Source of the DNA: an uncultured Treponema sp.
GTDB taxonomy: Bacteria > Spirochaetota > Spirochaetia > Treponematales > Treponemataceae
DNA length: 64,000 nt
Assembly: GCA_937877515.1 (NCBI GenBank)
Contig: CALFIX010000053.1
Location: forward strand, 4,312 to 68,311
Direction: 5' to 3'
Below are positions 16,879 through 26,036 of the stretch, in pieces (position 1 is the stretch's first letter; each line of letters opens with the position of its first letter). The notes under the pieces are model-generated. The model worked only from the letters and a program-made list of their open reading frames with translations. It had not been told where the DNA came from and did not search any database. The position numbers were made by a program, and so were the translations under genes.

Positions 16879-18246
16879 TTACATTGTAATTTGCTTTAAG
16901 ATTTTTGTGAGTTCAACTTTTTCTATCAGGTCCAGAGGGCGACCTTCTATGTATTTGCGACTTTCGTCGCTAAAGTTTCCTGCTGTAACGCAAAATCCCC
17001 GGTCTGCTTTTATATCTTGCATCTTGCCGTGGAATTCTCTAATGTAAAGCTCTCCTGTAGAACCTGTTGTTCTAAAAAATCTAAAAAGCTCTGTGTCTTC
17101 CCAGCGAGAAGAACTTACGTCTGCCAGAATGTCTGTATAAAGTTGTCCTACACTTATGTCTTGGATTTTTACTGTTCCGTTGTGATATTTTGTGGCAATA
17201 AATTTTCGGCATAGAGAAACAAAGTCTGAGTTTCCTGCGGAAATATAAATTTGTAAGTTGGAGTTCTGGCTTAATTCCTGGTAGCGGCTGATTAGGGCAT
17301 TTACGTCCTTATAGTTTGTATTTGTATTTCTAATAAGCTTTAAAAGCTGCAAACCTTTTCCAATCTGATTTTGTGAAAAATAAACTTGAGCAAGACGGTA
17401 CTCTATTTCTAGTTTTAATTCTGGTGGAGTATTTTCGTGCTTTAGACCTATTTCTAAATCTTGAGCAGCTGTTTCTAGGTCATTCTTTTTTGTGTGATAA
17501 ATTCCAGCAGCTAAACAGGATTTGGCTCCGTAAATTGGGTCCGGGCGCAAGTGGGTAAATACTTTTATAGCTTTGTCACCATGACCTTCTTCTGTCATGG
17601 CGTCTGCCATGCAAAAGAGTGCTTCTTTGTTGCTTGGGTCTTCATCTAATGCTTTTTTAAAGCATGGCAGGCTTTCGCGGTAATGATGTCCCATGTAAAG
17701 GCATTGTCCTAGAACAAGGTAAACACCAGTGGCTTCCGGTTTTGCAACAAGAGACTTTTTAAGACACGGAATTGCCTTGTCATACTGTTTGCTTTTAAAA
17801 CAAGCCATTCCCAAGTAAAAGTTTACGTCAAAATTGTGAGAGTCTAAATTGTATGCGGTGCTTAAGGCTTGTATTCCTTCTGGAATTTTGTCTAAGTTTA
17901 TGCAGCAAATGCCGTAACGCAGATAGGCTTGAAACGCATTTATTGAAGTCTTTGTTGCAGCCAATCGCGAAAGGTCACTGTAAATAGGTAAAGCTTTTTC
18001 CCATAACTTGCTTGTAAAGTAAACTTCTCCCATAGGTTCTAGACCTGCAGGGTCATGAGGGTCTTTGGCAAGTCTTTTATTGGCTTCGCGTATAATTTGA
18101 GTTTGAGTTTTTGGTTTTCCGTTTCTGTCTTTTCCTATAGATGAAGAACTGGAGCCTCCACGTTTTCTGCCCATTATTGCCATTAAGAGGAGAATTACTC
18201 CCATAACAACAATTGCTGCAATAACGTAGGAAAAGATATTACCCAT
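16879..18246 (-). CDS. Membrane-anchored TPR protein with Mrr/restriction-endonuclease-like C-terminal domain
   Basis: About 455 residues. The start is ATG 18252 or ATG 18246 (MNMGNIF or MGNIF). One membrane segment (about 8-28) is followed by a basic linker, a TPR array (about 65-310; repeats such as FDVNFYLGMACFKSKQYDKAIPCLKKSL), and a C-terminal domain (about 335-455) with GELYIREFHGKMQ and GFCVTAGNFSDESRKYIEG. That last part resembles the core of Mrr-type nuclease folds, but the usual catalytic Q-x-K is not clear, so activity is doubtful. No Shine-Dalgarno sequence is seen; a sigma-28-like promoter lies just upstream. The function is unknown; membrane scaffolding is likely. Confidence 0.7.
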   Translation of the reverse strand: MGNIFSYVIAAIVVMGVILLLMAIMGRKRGGSSSSSIGKDRNGKPKTQTQIIREANKRLAKDPHDPAGLEPMGEVYFTSKLWEKALPIYSDLSRLAATKTSINAFQAYLRYGICCINLDKIPEGIQALSTAYNLDSHNFDVNFYLGMACFKSKQYDKAIPCLKKSLVAKPEATGVYLVLGQCLYMGHHYRESLPCFKKALDEDPSNKEALFCMADAMTEEGHGDKAIKVFTHLRPDPIYGAKSCLAAGIYHTKKNDLETAAQDLEIGLKHENTPPELKLEIEYRLAQVYFSQNQIGKGLQLLKLIRNTNTNYKDVNALISRYQELSQNSNLQIYISAGNSDFVSLCRKFIATKYHNGTVKIQDISVGQLYTDILADVSSSRWEDTELFRFFRTTGSTGELYIREFHGKMQDIKADRGFCVTAGNFSDESRKYIEGRPLDLIEKVELTKILKQITM

Positions 18247-18261
18247 ATTCATAACACTTGT

Positions 18262-18288
18262 TTATCGGTAGAATTTTAGTAAAACTTA
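18262..18288 (-). promoter_or_regulatory. Sigma-28 (FliA)-like promoter before the TPR protein gene
   Basis: On the minus strand TAAG (18285-18288), 15 nt, ACCGATAA (18262-18269), close to the TAAA-N15-GCCGATAA consensus. The -10 box ends 9 nt before the ATG at 18252. The -35 box overlaps the stop codon of the upstream aminotransferase gene. Confidence 0.55.
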
Positions 18289-19458
18289 AGACTGCTGCTT
18301 TTCTTTTACAAACTCTGCCATTCTGTCCATTGCAATTTTTATTTTATCTACTGCTGTAGCATAGCAGCATCTTACATGGCCTTCTCCGCCAGGACCAAAA
18401 ACACTGCCCGGAACTACACAAACATTGTGTTTTTGTAAGAGTTCTGTAGCAAACTCTTCGCTTGTCATGCCGGTACTCTCTATGGATGGGAACATATAAA
18501 AAGCTCCTGTTGGTTCTGGAACAGTAAGCCCCATGTCGGTAAGAGCTTTATGCATAAGATTTCGGCGCTGCTGGTAGCTTACACGCATTTTTTCTACTTC
18601 GTTCCAGCCGTGCTTTAAGCCTTCCAGTGCGGCATACTGACTCATAATAGGTGCACAAATTGTGTTGTAGCCATGAAGTTTTACAACCTGAGCCATTAAG
18701 TCGTCCGGGGCTGCAATCCAGCCGATGCGCCAGCCAGTCATTGCAAAGCTCTTAGAAAATCCGTTTAAGATTATTGTGTAATCTTTCATGCCTTCAAAGC
18801 TACCGATAGATACGTGTTTTGTTCCGTCGTAGCAAAGTTCACAGTAAATTTCATCACTAATGCACCAAATCTGATGCTTTTTAACGACTTCTGCAATTTT
18901 AGAAAGCTCGTCGCTTGGAATCATTGTGCCTGTCGGGTTATTTGGACTGCACATCATTAGAGCTTTTGTTTTTGGAGTACAGGCTTCTTCTATTTGTTTA
19001 GCTGTTGGATAAAAATTGTTTAAGCCTGTATTTATTTCTATAACCTTTGCACCAGTTAGGTTTGCAAGCGGAGTGTAGTTTACATAGCATGGAGTACAGA
19101 CAATAATTTCGTCTCCCTGGTTTAAGACTGCACGAAGAACAGCATCTACACCTTCGCTGGCACCTACAGTTACAAGAATTTCTTTTCTTGGGTTATAAAA
19201 CAAATTGTAGCGTTCCATGTAGTTAGCAATTTCTTCTCTTAGTTCTACAAGACCCCAGTTGCTTGTGTAGCTGGTTTGACCTTTTTCCAAGTGGTAGAAA
19301 GCCTCTTCCCTCATAAGCCATGGAGTGGGAAAGTCTGGTTCTCCTACAGAAAGCGAAATTACATCATCATGACCAATTAAAAGCTCAAAAAATTTTCTAA
19401 TGCCACTGGGTGGAGTTTTCATCATGGCAGTACTAAATTTGTCTTCTCTAGTGTTCAT
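18286..19458 (-). CDS. Class I/II PLP aminotransferase
   Basis: A 390-residue fold-type I aminotransferase: SVGEPDFPTP, NNPTG (CSPNNPTGTMI), SDEIYCEL, the PLP lysine in NGFSKSFAMTGWRIGW, and the C-terminal substrate Arg region HVRCCYA. It matches the aspartate/aromatic aminotransferase (AspC/PatA) group; the exact amino acid cannot be told. Its ATG overlaps the end of the Lrp gene by 4 nt, so they are co-translated, and the regulator probably senses the same amino acid. A histidine-related or aromatic substrate would fit the neighbours. Confidence 0.88.
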   Translation of the reverse strand: MNTREDKFSTAMMKTPPSGIRKFFELLIGHDDVISLSVGEPDFPTPWLMREEAFYHLEKGQTSYTSNWGLVELREEIANYMERYNLFYNPRKEILVTVGASEGVDAVLRAVLNQGDEIIVCTPCYVNYTPLANLTGAKVIEINTGLNNFYPTAKQIEEACTPKTKALMMCSPNNPTGTMIPSDELSKIAEVVKKHQIWCISDEIYCELCYDGTKHVSIGSFEGMKDYTIILNGFSKSFAMTGWRIGWIAAPDDLMAQVVKLHGYNTICAPIMSQYAALEGLKHGWNEVEKMRVSYQQRRNLMHKALTDMGLTVPEPTGAFYMFPSIESTGMTSEEFATELLQKHNVCVVPGSVFGPGGEGHVRCCYATAVDKIKIAMDRMAEFVKEKQQS

Positions 19459-19949
19459 GCTATAACTCCTTCGCGACTATCTGTGCTTTTTTCTACATAA
19501 ACTATGTCGTTTTCTTTGTATGTCTTTAAAAAGAAATGTGTTTTTGTAGAACGCACACCTTCTATTGTAGAAAGCTTACGGGCAACAAATAAAGCAACAT
19601 CTTGTAAAGTGTCTCCTTCTATTACAACTTTTAAGTCGTAACCGCCACTCATAAGGTAAAGACTTTTTACTTGCGGAAAGCGATAGATGCGGTCTGCTAT
19701 AGCGTCAAAGCCATGTTCCCTTTCCGGTGTAACCTGAATTTCTATTTCTGCCCTAACAGCGGCCTTACGTGCATTGTCTTTTTCTGGGTTTACGATGGTG
19801 GCATACTTCATAATTATGCCTTCATTTTCTAAATGCTGAATTATTGCATTTACTTCTTGAACAGTCTTTTTTGTCATTGCAGAAATATCTTCTACAGATA
19901 TACGTGCATTGTCACGTAAAAGATTTAATATTTCTTCTTCTCCGTCCAT
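19455..19949 (-). CDS. Lrp/AsnC family transcriptional regulator
   Basis: A 164-residue protein: N-terminal winged helix-turn-helix (residues 4-55, NARISVEDISAMTKKTVQEV) and a C-terminal RAM/Lrp ligand-binding domain with FPQVKSLYLMSGGYDL, the amino-acid-sensing core. Ribosome site AGGGGG. It overlaps the aminotransferase gene that follows and lies after hisB, suggesting amino-acid-responsive control of this operon or autoregulation. Confidence 0.88.
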   Translation of the reverse strand: MDGEEEILNLLRDNARISVEDISAMTKKTVQEVNAIIQHLENEGIIMKYATIVNPEKDNARKAAVRAEIEIQVTPEREHGFDAIADRIYRFPQVKSLYLMSGGYDLKVVIEGDTLQDVALFVARKLSTIEGVRSTKTHFFLKTYKENDIVYVEKSTDSREGVIA

Positions 19950-19966
19950 TTTATTCCCCCTTTTAA

Positions 19967-20590
19967 TTAAACAATAACACCCTTTGTGCTAGGAACTTCT
20001 CCATTACGTCTGGCATCTATTTCTACAGCAGCTCTTATGGCTCTTGCAGCTGCCTTAAAAAGGCCTTCCATTTTGTGGTGATCACTTCTGCCACGGATTG
20101 TGTCTAAGTGTAAGTTACATTTTGCTCCACTTACAAAGCCTTGCCAAAAGTCTTCAAAACAGTCTGTTTGAAAACTAGCTTCTTTTCCATCCTGGCCTAT
20201 GCTTACTAAAGGTATGCCTGTTAAGGAAGCATTGCATACACAAAAGCTTCTGCCGCCAAAATCTACACTGGCTTGCAAAAGGCTTTCATCCATCGGGTAA
20301 ATAAAACATCCAGAACGATAAATGCCTGCACAGTCACCGAGTGCTTTAGAAAAACACATGCCTAAAACAATGCCTGTGTCTTCTATAAGGTGATGCTGGT
20401 CTACTTCTAAGTCGCCGTGTAATTCACCGGATAAGTCAAAAAGACCATGTTTGCAAAAGGCACTAAGCATGTGGTCAAAAAAGCCTATAGGGTTTTTTAC
20501 ATTACACTTACCGCTTCCGTCTAAGTTAAGAGAAAGCTTTATTTGTGTTTCTTTTGTATTTCGCTCAACTGTTGCAGTTCGTTCTGCCAT
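19967..20590 (-). CDS. hisB: Imidazoleglycerol-phosphate dehydratase
   Basis: A 207-residue mono-functional HisB. The manganese-binding motifs are intact: DQHHLIEDTGI and GRSDHHKMEGLFK, plus GFFDHMLSAF. It dehydrates imidazole-glycerol phosphate in histidine synthesis. AAGGGGG precedes the ATG. It follows hisG; the other his genes are not in the window. Confidence 0.95.
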   Translation of the reverse strand: MAERTATVERNTKETQIKLSLNLDGSGKCNVKNPIGFFDHMLSAFCKHGLFDLSGELHGDLEVDQHHLIEDTGIVLGMCFSKALGDCAGIYRSGCFIYPMDESLLQASVDFGGRSFCVCNASLTGIPLVSIGQDGKEASFQTDCFEDFWQGFVSGAKCNLHLDTIRGRSDHHKMEGLFKAAARAIRAAVEIDARRNGEVPSTKGVIV

Positions 20591-20630
20591 AAGTTTCCCC
20601 CTTAAAAAGCTTTGTAGATGACTAAAATAA

Positions 20631-21503
20631 TTAAATCATTACTTTGCGAAGTTCGTATTCTACAATGTCGGTTGCACCAAGAGATTGCAATTTTGGAAGC
20701 AGACAAGGAACATCAGCTTTTTTAACTGCAATCTTTATTGCGTATCCGTTACCACCAAAGAGAGGGCTAACTGTAGGACTACGCATAGAAGGTAAGCCTT
20801 TAACGAGAGCATCAAATTTTTCTTCAGAAACATTCATTTCTAACATAACACGGCTTCTGGCATTTAAAACAGTTTCAAAGAGCATTTTAAGCTCCATAAT
20901 CTTCTGCTTTTTTTCTGGGTCAGCTAAAGCTTCTTTGCTTGCATACATTCTTGTAGAACTAGTCATAAGAGTATCTACAATTTTTAAGTGATTTGCATGT
21001 AAGCTGCTGCCAGTGCTTGTGTTGTCTATAAGAATTTGAGCCATGCTTTCTTCGTTGTCTTGAACAAAACCTTCGCTGGTGCCCCATGTGCGGAATACTG
21101 TACCGTTAAGTTTTTTATCTTTAACCCATTTTGCACTAAGGTTCTGGTATTCTGTTGCAATGGTAACAGGATTTTTGCAGATTGAGTCAAAGTCAAAAGT
21201 GTCTGGAATGGCTGCAACAATGCGAACTCCGTCAAAGCCAAGGTCCATAATTTCTTCTACTTTATCTTCGACTCCGTTTTCGTAAACCCAGTCTTTTCCG
21301 CTAAAACCAATATCTGCCTTGTTTTGTGCAAGGAGGTTAGATACAATCTGAGGCTTTACAACTTGAAAAGCTAAGTCTTCCTGATTTGTTATAGGAAAGT
21401 ATGTTCGGTCTGGTAAATGAATACTAATACCTACATCGCTTAAAAGTTCGTAAACAGATTCGTAAATGCGGCCTTTTGCCAGTAAAATTTTTAGTTTTTC
21501 CAT
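20631..21503 (-). CDS. hisG: ATP phosphoribosyltransferase, long form
   Basis: About 290 residues, long HisG type with a C-terminal regulatory domain. Motifs: LKILLAKGRI at the N-terminus, DIGFSGKDWV, the PRPP-binding loop region LIDNTSTGSSL, and the C-terminal domain PTVSPLFGGNGYAIKIAV. It catalyses the first step of histidine synthesis. The ATG at 21503 is preferred over the GTG at 21509 because a promoter places the transcript start there and neither has a Shine-Dalgarno sequence. First gene of hisG-hisB-Lrp-aminotransferase. Confidence 0.93.
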   Translation of the reverse strand: MEKLKILLAKGRIYESVYELLSDVGISIHLPDRTYFPITNQEDLAFQVVKPQIVSNLLAQNKADIGFSGKDWVYENGVEDKVEEIMDLGFDGVRIVAAIPDTFDFDSICKNPVTIATEYQNLSAKWVKDKKLNGTVFRTWGTSEGFVQDNEESMAQILIDNTSTGSSLHANHLKIVDTLMTSSTRMYASKEALADPEKKQKIMELKMLFETVLNARSRVMLEMNVSEEKFDALVKGLPSMRSPTVSPLFGGNGYAIKIAVKKADVPCLLPKLQSLGATDIVEYELRKVMI

Positions 21504-21509
21504 GAACAC

Positions 21510-21538
21510 ACTTTAACAGAAATTTAGAGGCACTGCAA
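21510..21538 (-). promoter_or_regulatory. Promoter, leaderless start for hisG
   Basis: On the minus strand TTGCAG (21533-21538), 17 nt, TAAAGT (21510-21515), then 6 nt to the ATG at 21503. There is no ribosome site, so translation should start from the mRNA 5' end. It leaves no room for a histidine leader peptide attenuator. Confidence 0.6.
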
Positions 21539-21552
21539 GGTTTGATTAAAGC

Positions 21553-23439
21553 TTAAAGAGTAAACTTATTCATTTCGCTAGTAAGTTTTTCAAGGCTTTC
21601 TTTGCTACGACTTGTGTTGTTGTTGACATCTGTTATAGCTTCTAGAATTTCTTGAGTGCCTTCGCCCATTTCTGTCATTGAATTGCTAATGGAAGCAGAA
21701 GAGTCTCCTAAGGTGTTCATTTGTAAAACAACTTTCTGTCCGCTTTGAAGCATTTCTATGGAGCTTTGTTTTACATTTACAGTAGAGTCATCTATGTTGC
21801 GCATTGCCTCTAAAATTTGAGAGCTGCCTTCGCTTTGTTCTTTCATGGCGTTCATAACAACTTCTTCTTGATTACGCACATTTTTTGTAAGCTCTAAAAT
21901 TATACCAAACTGCTCTTGAACATCTTTTGTACTCTTAGCAACTTCCTGAATAACTTCTTCCAAATCAGAAAGGCTAGAACTTATGTTTTTGCCCTGAGCG
22001 TTACTTTGTTCTGCAAGCTTACGAATTTCGTCTGCAACAACAGCAAAACCTTTACCAGCCTCTCCTGCATGAGCCGCTTCTATTGCAGCATTCATAGCAA
22101 GTAAGTTTGTCTGGTGAGCAATATTTTGTATAACACTAGAAGCTTCTAAAAGTCCTTTAGAGTCTTCTAGAATTTTATTTGACATTTGTACAGATTTTTC
22201 TACCCTCTGCTGACCTAAATCACTTGCTTCTCCAAGTTGGCTTACAGTTGTTCCGTTCTTTTCTAGAATATTTGTTACACTCTGAATATTTGCAACCATC
22301 TCGCGTACGGCAGCAGATGACTGTTCTACACCAGCAGACTGATTTTCTATGTTTTGGTTTAGTTTTTGAATGTTGTCCATAATTTCTGTAGTGGCAGTTG
22401 TTGTGTTTTTAACAATTTCGCTTTGGTTTTCCATCTGACTACGAACAGCTTCTATATTACCAATAATCTGCTGAACACTAGCACCAGTTTCTGTCATGCT
22501 TGCAGAAAGTTCATCGCTAACTTTAACAGTTGTGTCTACGCTTTGAGTAACACCTTGTAAGAGTTCTCTAGTGCTTTCAAATAATTTGTTTGTGTGTGTA
22601 ATTACCATGCCAACTTCGTCGCGACAGTCTATGTCTATAGGTGTTCCGCTGTAGTCTCCATCTGCAAGACGCCCTGTAAACGTGTTTACGTTGCGTAAGA
22701 TTTTTAAGAAGTTTCCTGTAAGAATTAGCATGTCTATCATAAGGAAGAACATTCCCATAATAATCTGAGGTACAAAATTCTTTAGAAATAAGTAAACGAA
22801 TTCTGTTGAATTAGTAATGCCTTTAACTTCTATTGCGTCATAAGTAAGAATTACAGATGTCATAACGCCAGCATAAATGCCCCATGCACAAACTGCAACA
22901 ACAAGCATAAGACGCTTTGTAATACCAAATCTTAATTCACCTTCTTTAAGTGGAATAAATTTCATCCAACGTTCATAGAGGTTAATCCAAAGACTGTAGA
23001 AAAATGGAGAAAGGAAAAATACTGCATTTACGCTTGTATAAAGTTCTCTGTAGCTTCCATAATCTATGCCTTTCATCTTAGCGGCAAAAGCCATAAGGTT
23101 AGAAAATATAAATGGACTTGAGAGAGGCCAAAGTAAGTTTACAATTAGATGGATTTTATAAAATTTTATAGCTTTTAATCTGCCTTCTTCTGTGCCGTCG
23201 TATTCTCTAATTTTTTTTATGCAAACTTGAGCTAAAGTAACGACAACAATTGTAGTGAGAAGAAGATAAGCTAAAACAGGGAAACTTGTGTAAAGTGAAA
23301 GTGCATCGTCAAAGTTGTGAAAGATTTTTGCAGGAATTGCGTATATAATTCCGAACAAAAGTGGAGAAGCGTAGATTGCTACGTTAAGAATGTTAATTAA
23401 CGCACCCGGGGTTGGATTCTCAAATTTTGAATCACTCAT
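21553..23439 (-). CDS. Methyl-accepting chemotaxis protein with polytopic membrane sensor
   Basis: A 628-residue protein. Residues 15-250 hold about six membrane spans with short loops and the shared motifs IREYDG and [11 protein letters not shown]; there is no periplasmic ligand domain. A HAMP-like stretch (about 255-300) follows, then the signalling coiled coil, with the conserved tip [20 protein letters not shown] around residues 440-470. It is a close paralogue of the receptor gene at 49574. It signals to CheA/CheW and the flagellar motor; the stimulus is unknown. Ribosome site AAGAGG. Confidence 0.92.
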   Translation of the reverse strand: MSDSKFENPTPGALINILNVAIYASPLLFGIIYAIPAKIFHNFDDALSLYTSFPVLAYLLLTTIVVVTLAQVCIKKIREYDGTEEGRLKAIKFYKIHLIVNLLWPLSSPFIFSNLMAFAAKMKGIDYGSYRELYTSVNAVFFLSPFFYSLWINLYERWMKFIPLKEGELRFGITKRLMLVVAVCAWGIYAGVMTSVILTYDAIEVKGITNSTEFVYLFLKNFVPQIIMGMFFLMIDMLILTGNFLKILRNVNTFTGRLADGDYSGTPIDIDCRDEVGMVITHTNKLFESTRELLQGVTQSVDTTVKVSDELSASMTETGASVQQIIGNIEAVRSQMENQSEIVKNTTTATTEIMDNIQKLNQNIENQSAGVEQSSAAVREMVANIQSVTNILEKNGTTVSQLGEASDLGQQRVEKSVQMSNKILEDSKGLLEASSVIQNIAHQTNLLAMNAAIEAAHAGEAGKGFAVVADEIRKLAEQSNAQGKNISSSLSDLEEVIQEVAKSTKDVQEQFGIILELTKNVRNQEEVVMNAMKEQSEGSSQILEAMRNIDDSTVNVKQSSIEMLQSGQKVVLQMNTLGDSSASISNSMTEMGEGTQEILEAITDVNNNTSRSKESLEKLTSEMNKFTL

Positions 23440-23553
23440 ATAAACCTCTTAAAATAAAAATTTCAAACAACTTTCTACGATGGAACAAATTGTTAAATTT
23501 TTATATGAAAAGAGTCTTAAAAGTGGCTAATTCTCAACGAATTTACAAAAAAT

Positions 23554-23952
23554 TTATTTAGAAAGCTTCATTCCATTTACGGTAACAAAAGCGACTTTTG
23601 TGCCAAGTTCATCTGTTATGTTTATGGTATAAAGACAGGTTGTTTTTCCGTCTTTTATAAGAGTGCTTTCTGCAATAAGTTTTTTACCTTTTGCCATACC
23701 AATAAAATTTATTTGGCTAGATGTGCTTACGGTCTGCGGGGCATTAAAGTTAGAAGAAACAGCAAAAGTATAGTCGGCAAGTGTAAAAATTGCTCCTCCC
23801 ATTACTCCACCATAGGCATTTTGTACTCCTTCATGAATTTCTAAAGAGCACTTTGCATAATGTTCTTTTACATCATCTATAACAATTCCTGTGGTTTTTG
23901 TTGCGTAAAGGTCACCAGAAAAAAATTCTATTGCTTTTTCTAAGTCTGTCAT
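23554..23952 (-). CDS. PaaI-family hotdog thioesterase
   Basis: A 132-residue hotdog-fold protein with NAYGGVMGGAIFTLADYTFA, the PaaI/Yda-type catalytic helix region with acidic residue Asp in LAD, and SSQINFIG. It hydrolyses acyl- or aryl-CoA thioesters. It is the last gene of a PaaK-like ligase/ACT/thioesterase group, so phenylacetyl- or indoleacetyl-CoA are reasonable substrates. Start behind GGAG. Confidence 0.85.
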   Translation of the reverse strand: MTDLEKAIEFFSGDLYATKTTGIVIDDVKEHYAKCSLEIHEGVQNAYGGVMGGAIFTLADYTFAVSSNFNAPQTVSTSSQINFIGMAKGKKLIAESTLIKDGKTTCLYTINITDELGTKVAFVTVNGMKLSK

Positions 23953-23987
23953 GATAGAACTCCATACATGCTTTTATTTTTATTGCA

Positions 23988-24416
23988 CTATGCAAGTAGC
24001 TCTTCTTGGCTTGCAAGGTGAATACCGGCTTTTGTTAAAACACGTTCAGTTTCTGGTACGTCAGTTGCACGTATTATCATGTAAGCAGAATCTGTTTTAC
24101 GTCCTGTAAAGCCATACATGTATTCTACGTTGCGTCCGTTGTCTGCTAAAATTTTTAAGATGCGGTTTAGGCTACCTGTTTCGTCTGGAATTTCTAAAGC
24201 CAAAACTTCTGTTACCTTTACAATGTAATGAGAACGTTCAAGAGCTGCTGTAACTTGCTCAGTGTTTTCTACAATAATGCGAGCAATTCCAAAGTCGCTT
24301 GTGTCTGCAATAGAGATGGTGTGCAAATTAATGTTGTGTTCTGCAAGAACATTTGTAAGCTCTGAAAGAGCATTTTTTCTGTTTTCTATAAAGATTGAAA
24401 TTTGTTTAACTGTCAT
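23988..24416 (-). CDS. Tandem ACT-domain protein
   Basis: A 142-residue protein made of two ACT domains (residues 4-65 and 70-138; ENRKNALSELTNVLAEHNIN and IPDETGSLNRILKILADNG). This two-ACT form usually lies next to phenylacetate-CoA ligase and Ior genes and probably binds an aromatic or branched amino acid to regulate the ligase. It starts behind CGGAGG, 20 nt after the ligase gene. Confidence 0.88.
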   Translation of the reverse strand: MTVKQISIFIENRKNALSELTNVLAEHNINLHTISIADTSDFGIARIIVENTEQVTAALERSHYIVKVTEVLALEIPDETGSLNRILKILADNGRNVEYMYGFTGRKTDSAYMIIRATDVPETERVLTKAGIHLASQEELLA

Positions 24417-24435
24417 GTTTTAGTCCTCCGATTAT

Positions 24436-25746
24436 TTAGTCGTGTAACTTTCGTGTGTCAATAATACGTTTTGCTTTTCCTTCGCTACGAGCAATGCTCT
24501 TAGGGGCTACAAGTGTAACTTTTGCTTTTATTTGAAGAACACTTAAAAGAGCACTTTCTAGTTTTTTCTCCTGAGCATTTACTTCAGAAATAACATCGCT
24601 AAATTTGTCAGCGGTCATTTCTACTTTTATTTCAAAGGTGTCAGTGTTGTTTTTGCGTCCAACATGAATTTCGTAGTTTGGTGAATATCCATTTTGTAGA
24701 AGAACGCCTTCAATCTGACTTGGGAAAACATTTACACCACGAATAATAAGCATGTCGTCTGTGCGACCCATTGGCTTACTCATGCGAACAAAAGTTCTTC
24801 CACAAGGGCAAGGTGTTCTGTTTAAAACTCCAATATCTTTTGTGCGGAATCTCATTAATGGAAAAGCTTGTTTTGTAATTGCAGTAAATACAAGTTCTCC
24901 TTTTTCTCCATCTGGAAGGCGCTTCCCAGTTTTTGGATCTATTGTTTCTACAATAAAGTGGTCTTCGTTTACATGCATGCCCTTTTGCTCTGAACACTCG
25001 TAAGAAACTCCAGGTCCCATAACTTCTGTTAAGCCATAAATATCGTAAGCCTTTATGCCTAAAGATTTTTCTATGTCGCGCCTCATTTCTTCTGTCCAGG
25101 GTTCTGCGCCAAAAATGCCGGCTTTTAGGTGAATGTCATCGGGAGTTAAACCCATGTCGTGAAGAGTTTCTCCAAGATATGCTGCATAACTTGGAGTGCA
25201 GGCGAGCACTGTAGATTTTAAATCTTGCATAAATGTTATTTGGCGTTGTGTGTTTCCACTTGAAATAGGAATAACCTGGCATCCAAGTTTAGTTGCTCCT
25301 CCGTGGACCCCAAAGCCTCCGGTGAATAATCCGTAACCATATGCAACCTGAACAATATCGTTTTCATCTGCTCCAATGGCTACAAGTTGGCGTGCTGCGC
25401 AGTCGTTCCAAATTTCCAGGTCGTCTTGTGTGTAACCTACTACAATTTGTTTTCCTGTAGTTCCACTAGAAGCGTGAATGCGTACAACCTTGCTTTGTGG
25501 AACTGCAAAAAGTCCGTAAGGATATGTTTGACGTAAGTCGTCTTTGCAGGTAAAAGGAATTTTATCCAAGTCGTCCAGGCTTTTTATGTCATCTGGTGTT
25601 ACGCCCGCTTCCTCGCATCTTTTTCTGTAGTATTCCACATTTTCATAGACGTGGCGAAAATTTTTTGCCAGGCGTTCACCTTGTAGTTTTCTTAGTTCTT
25701 CGAGTGGCATGCACTCCTTTTCTGGCTGAAAGTATTTTAAAGACAT
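24436..25746 (-). CDS. paaK: Phenylacetate-CoA ligase family enzyme
   Basis: A 436-residue adenylate-forming enzyme. Motifs: HASSGTTGKQIVVGYT (P-loop), YGLTEVMGPG, the zinc-knuckle-like CPCGR and the C-terminal RSEGKAKRI lysine region. It joins an aryl acetate to CoA with ATP. Together with the ACT protein and thioesterase downstream and IorAB nearby it suggests a route between aryl pyruvates, aryl-acetyl-CoA and aryl acetates, which in anaerobes can run in the ATP-forming direction. Ribosome site TGAGG. Confidence 0.9.
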   Translation of the reverse strand: MSLKYFQPEKECMPLEELRKLQGERLAKNFRHVYENVEYYRKRCEEAGVTPDDIKSLDDLDKIPFTCKDDLRQTYPYGLFAVPQSKVVRIHASSGTTGKQIVVGYTQDDLEIWNDCAARQLVAIGADENDIVQVAYGYGLFTGGFGVHGGATKLGCQVIPISSGNTQRQITFMQDLKSTVLACTPSYAAYLGETLHDMGLTPDDIHLKAGIFGAEPWTEEMRRDIEKSLGIKAYDIYGLTEVMGPGVSYECSEQKGMHVNEDHFIVETIDPKTGKRLPDGEKGELVFTAITKQAFPLMRFRTKDIGVLNRTPCPCGRTFVRMSKPMGRTDDMLIIRGVNVFPSQIEGVLLQNGYSPNYEIHVGRKNNTDTFEIKVEMTADKFSDVISEVNAQEKKLESALLSVLQIKAKVTLVAPKSIARSEGKAKRIIDTRKLHD

Positions 25747-25774
25747 TTTTTCCTCACTTTAAATAGTTCTATGT

Positions 25775-25803
25775 ATAGTAGCACCGTTTTATTTGCTTGT
25801 AAA
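25775..25803 (-). promoter_or_regulatory. Promoter of the paaK-ACT-thioesterase operon
   Basis: On the minus strand TTTACA (25798-25803), 17 nt, TACTAT (25775-25780). It overlaps the divergent plus-strand promoter candidate at 25793-25820. Confidence 0.65.
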
Positions 25804-25820
25804 GTTTTTGTTTTTATAGA
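25793..25820 (+). promoter_or_regulatory. Candidate promoter for the GGDEF-EAL gene and its leader
   Basis: TTGCTT (25793-25798), 16 nt, TATAGA (25815-25820). The predicted transcript begins near 25827, exactly where the structured leader starts. A -35 that overlaps the opposite operon's -35 hints at mutually exclusive firing. Confidence 0.4.
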
Positions 25821-25827
25821 AATTTTA

Positions 25828-25964
25828 AAAGCCACCTACGCGGGATTGTAGGGGCACGAAGTGTTAAGGAGTGGCGGAGCTGTGCGGAGATACTCCTTAA
25901 TGAAACCCCGAAAAGCCCGTGAGCTTTGCTACATTTGTACGAAGGAGGTGAATAAAAAAGCTTC
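25828..25964 (+). ncRNA. Structured 5' leader of unassigned class
   Basis: Nested complementary segments: AAAGC 25828-25832 with GCTTT 25923-25927; CGCGGG 25839-25844 with CCCGTG 25916-25921; GGGG 25851-25854 with CCCC 25906-25909; and a perfect 9-bp stem TTAAGGAGT 25864-25872 with ACTCCTTAA 25892-25900. An alternative hairpin CCTAC/GTAGG (25835-25839/25848-25852) would break the outer stem, as expected of a switch. Then GAAG/CTTC (25941-25944/25961-25964) encloses a strong GGAGG that serves no visible long gene. The leader is about 210 nt before a GGDEF-EAL gene. It does not match the GEMM c-di-GMP consensus that I know. This is otherwise a 290-nt gene-free stretch. Confidence 0.45.
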
Positions 25965-26036
25965 AATGATGACTTGCGTCAAAAAAATTCGCCAAAATAC
26001 TTAAAATATGCTAAAATTAAAAAACAGAGGCATTTT

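Noticed and set aside
25828..25930. GEMM-type c-di-GMP riboswitch
   Set aside because: The downstream gene fits, but the conserved GEMM core is absent; kept as an unassigned structure.
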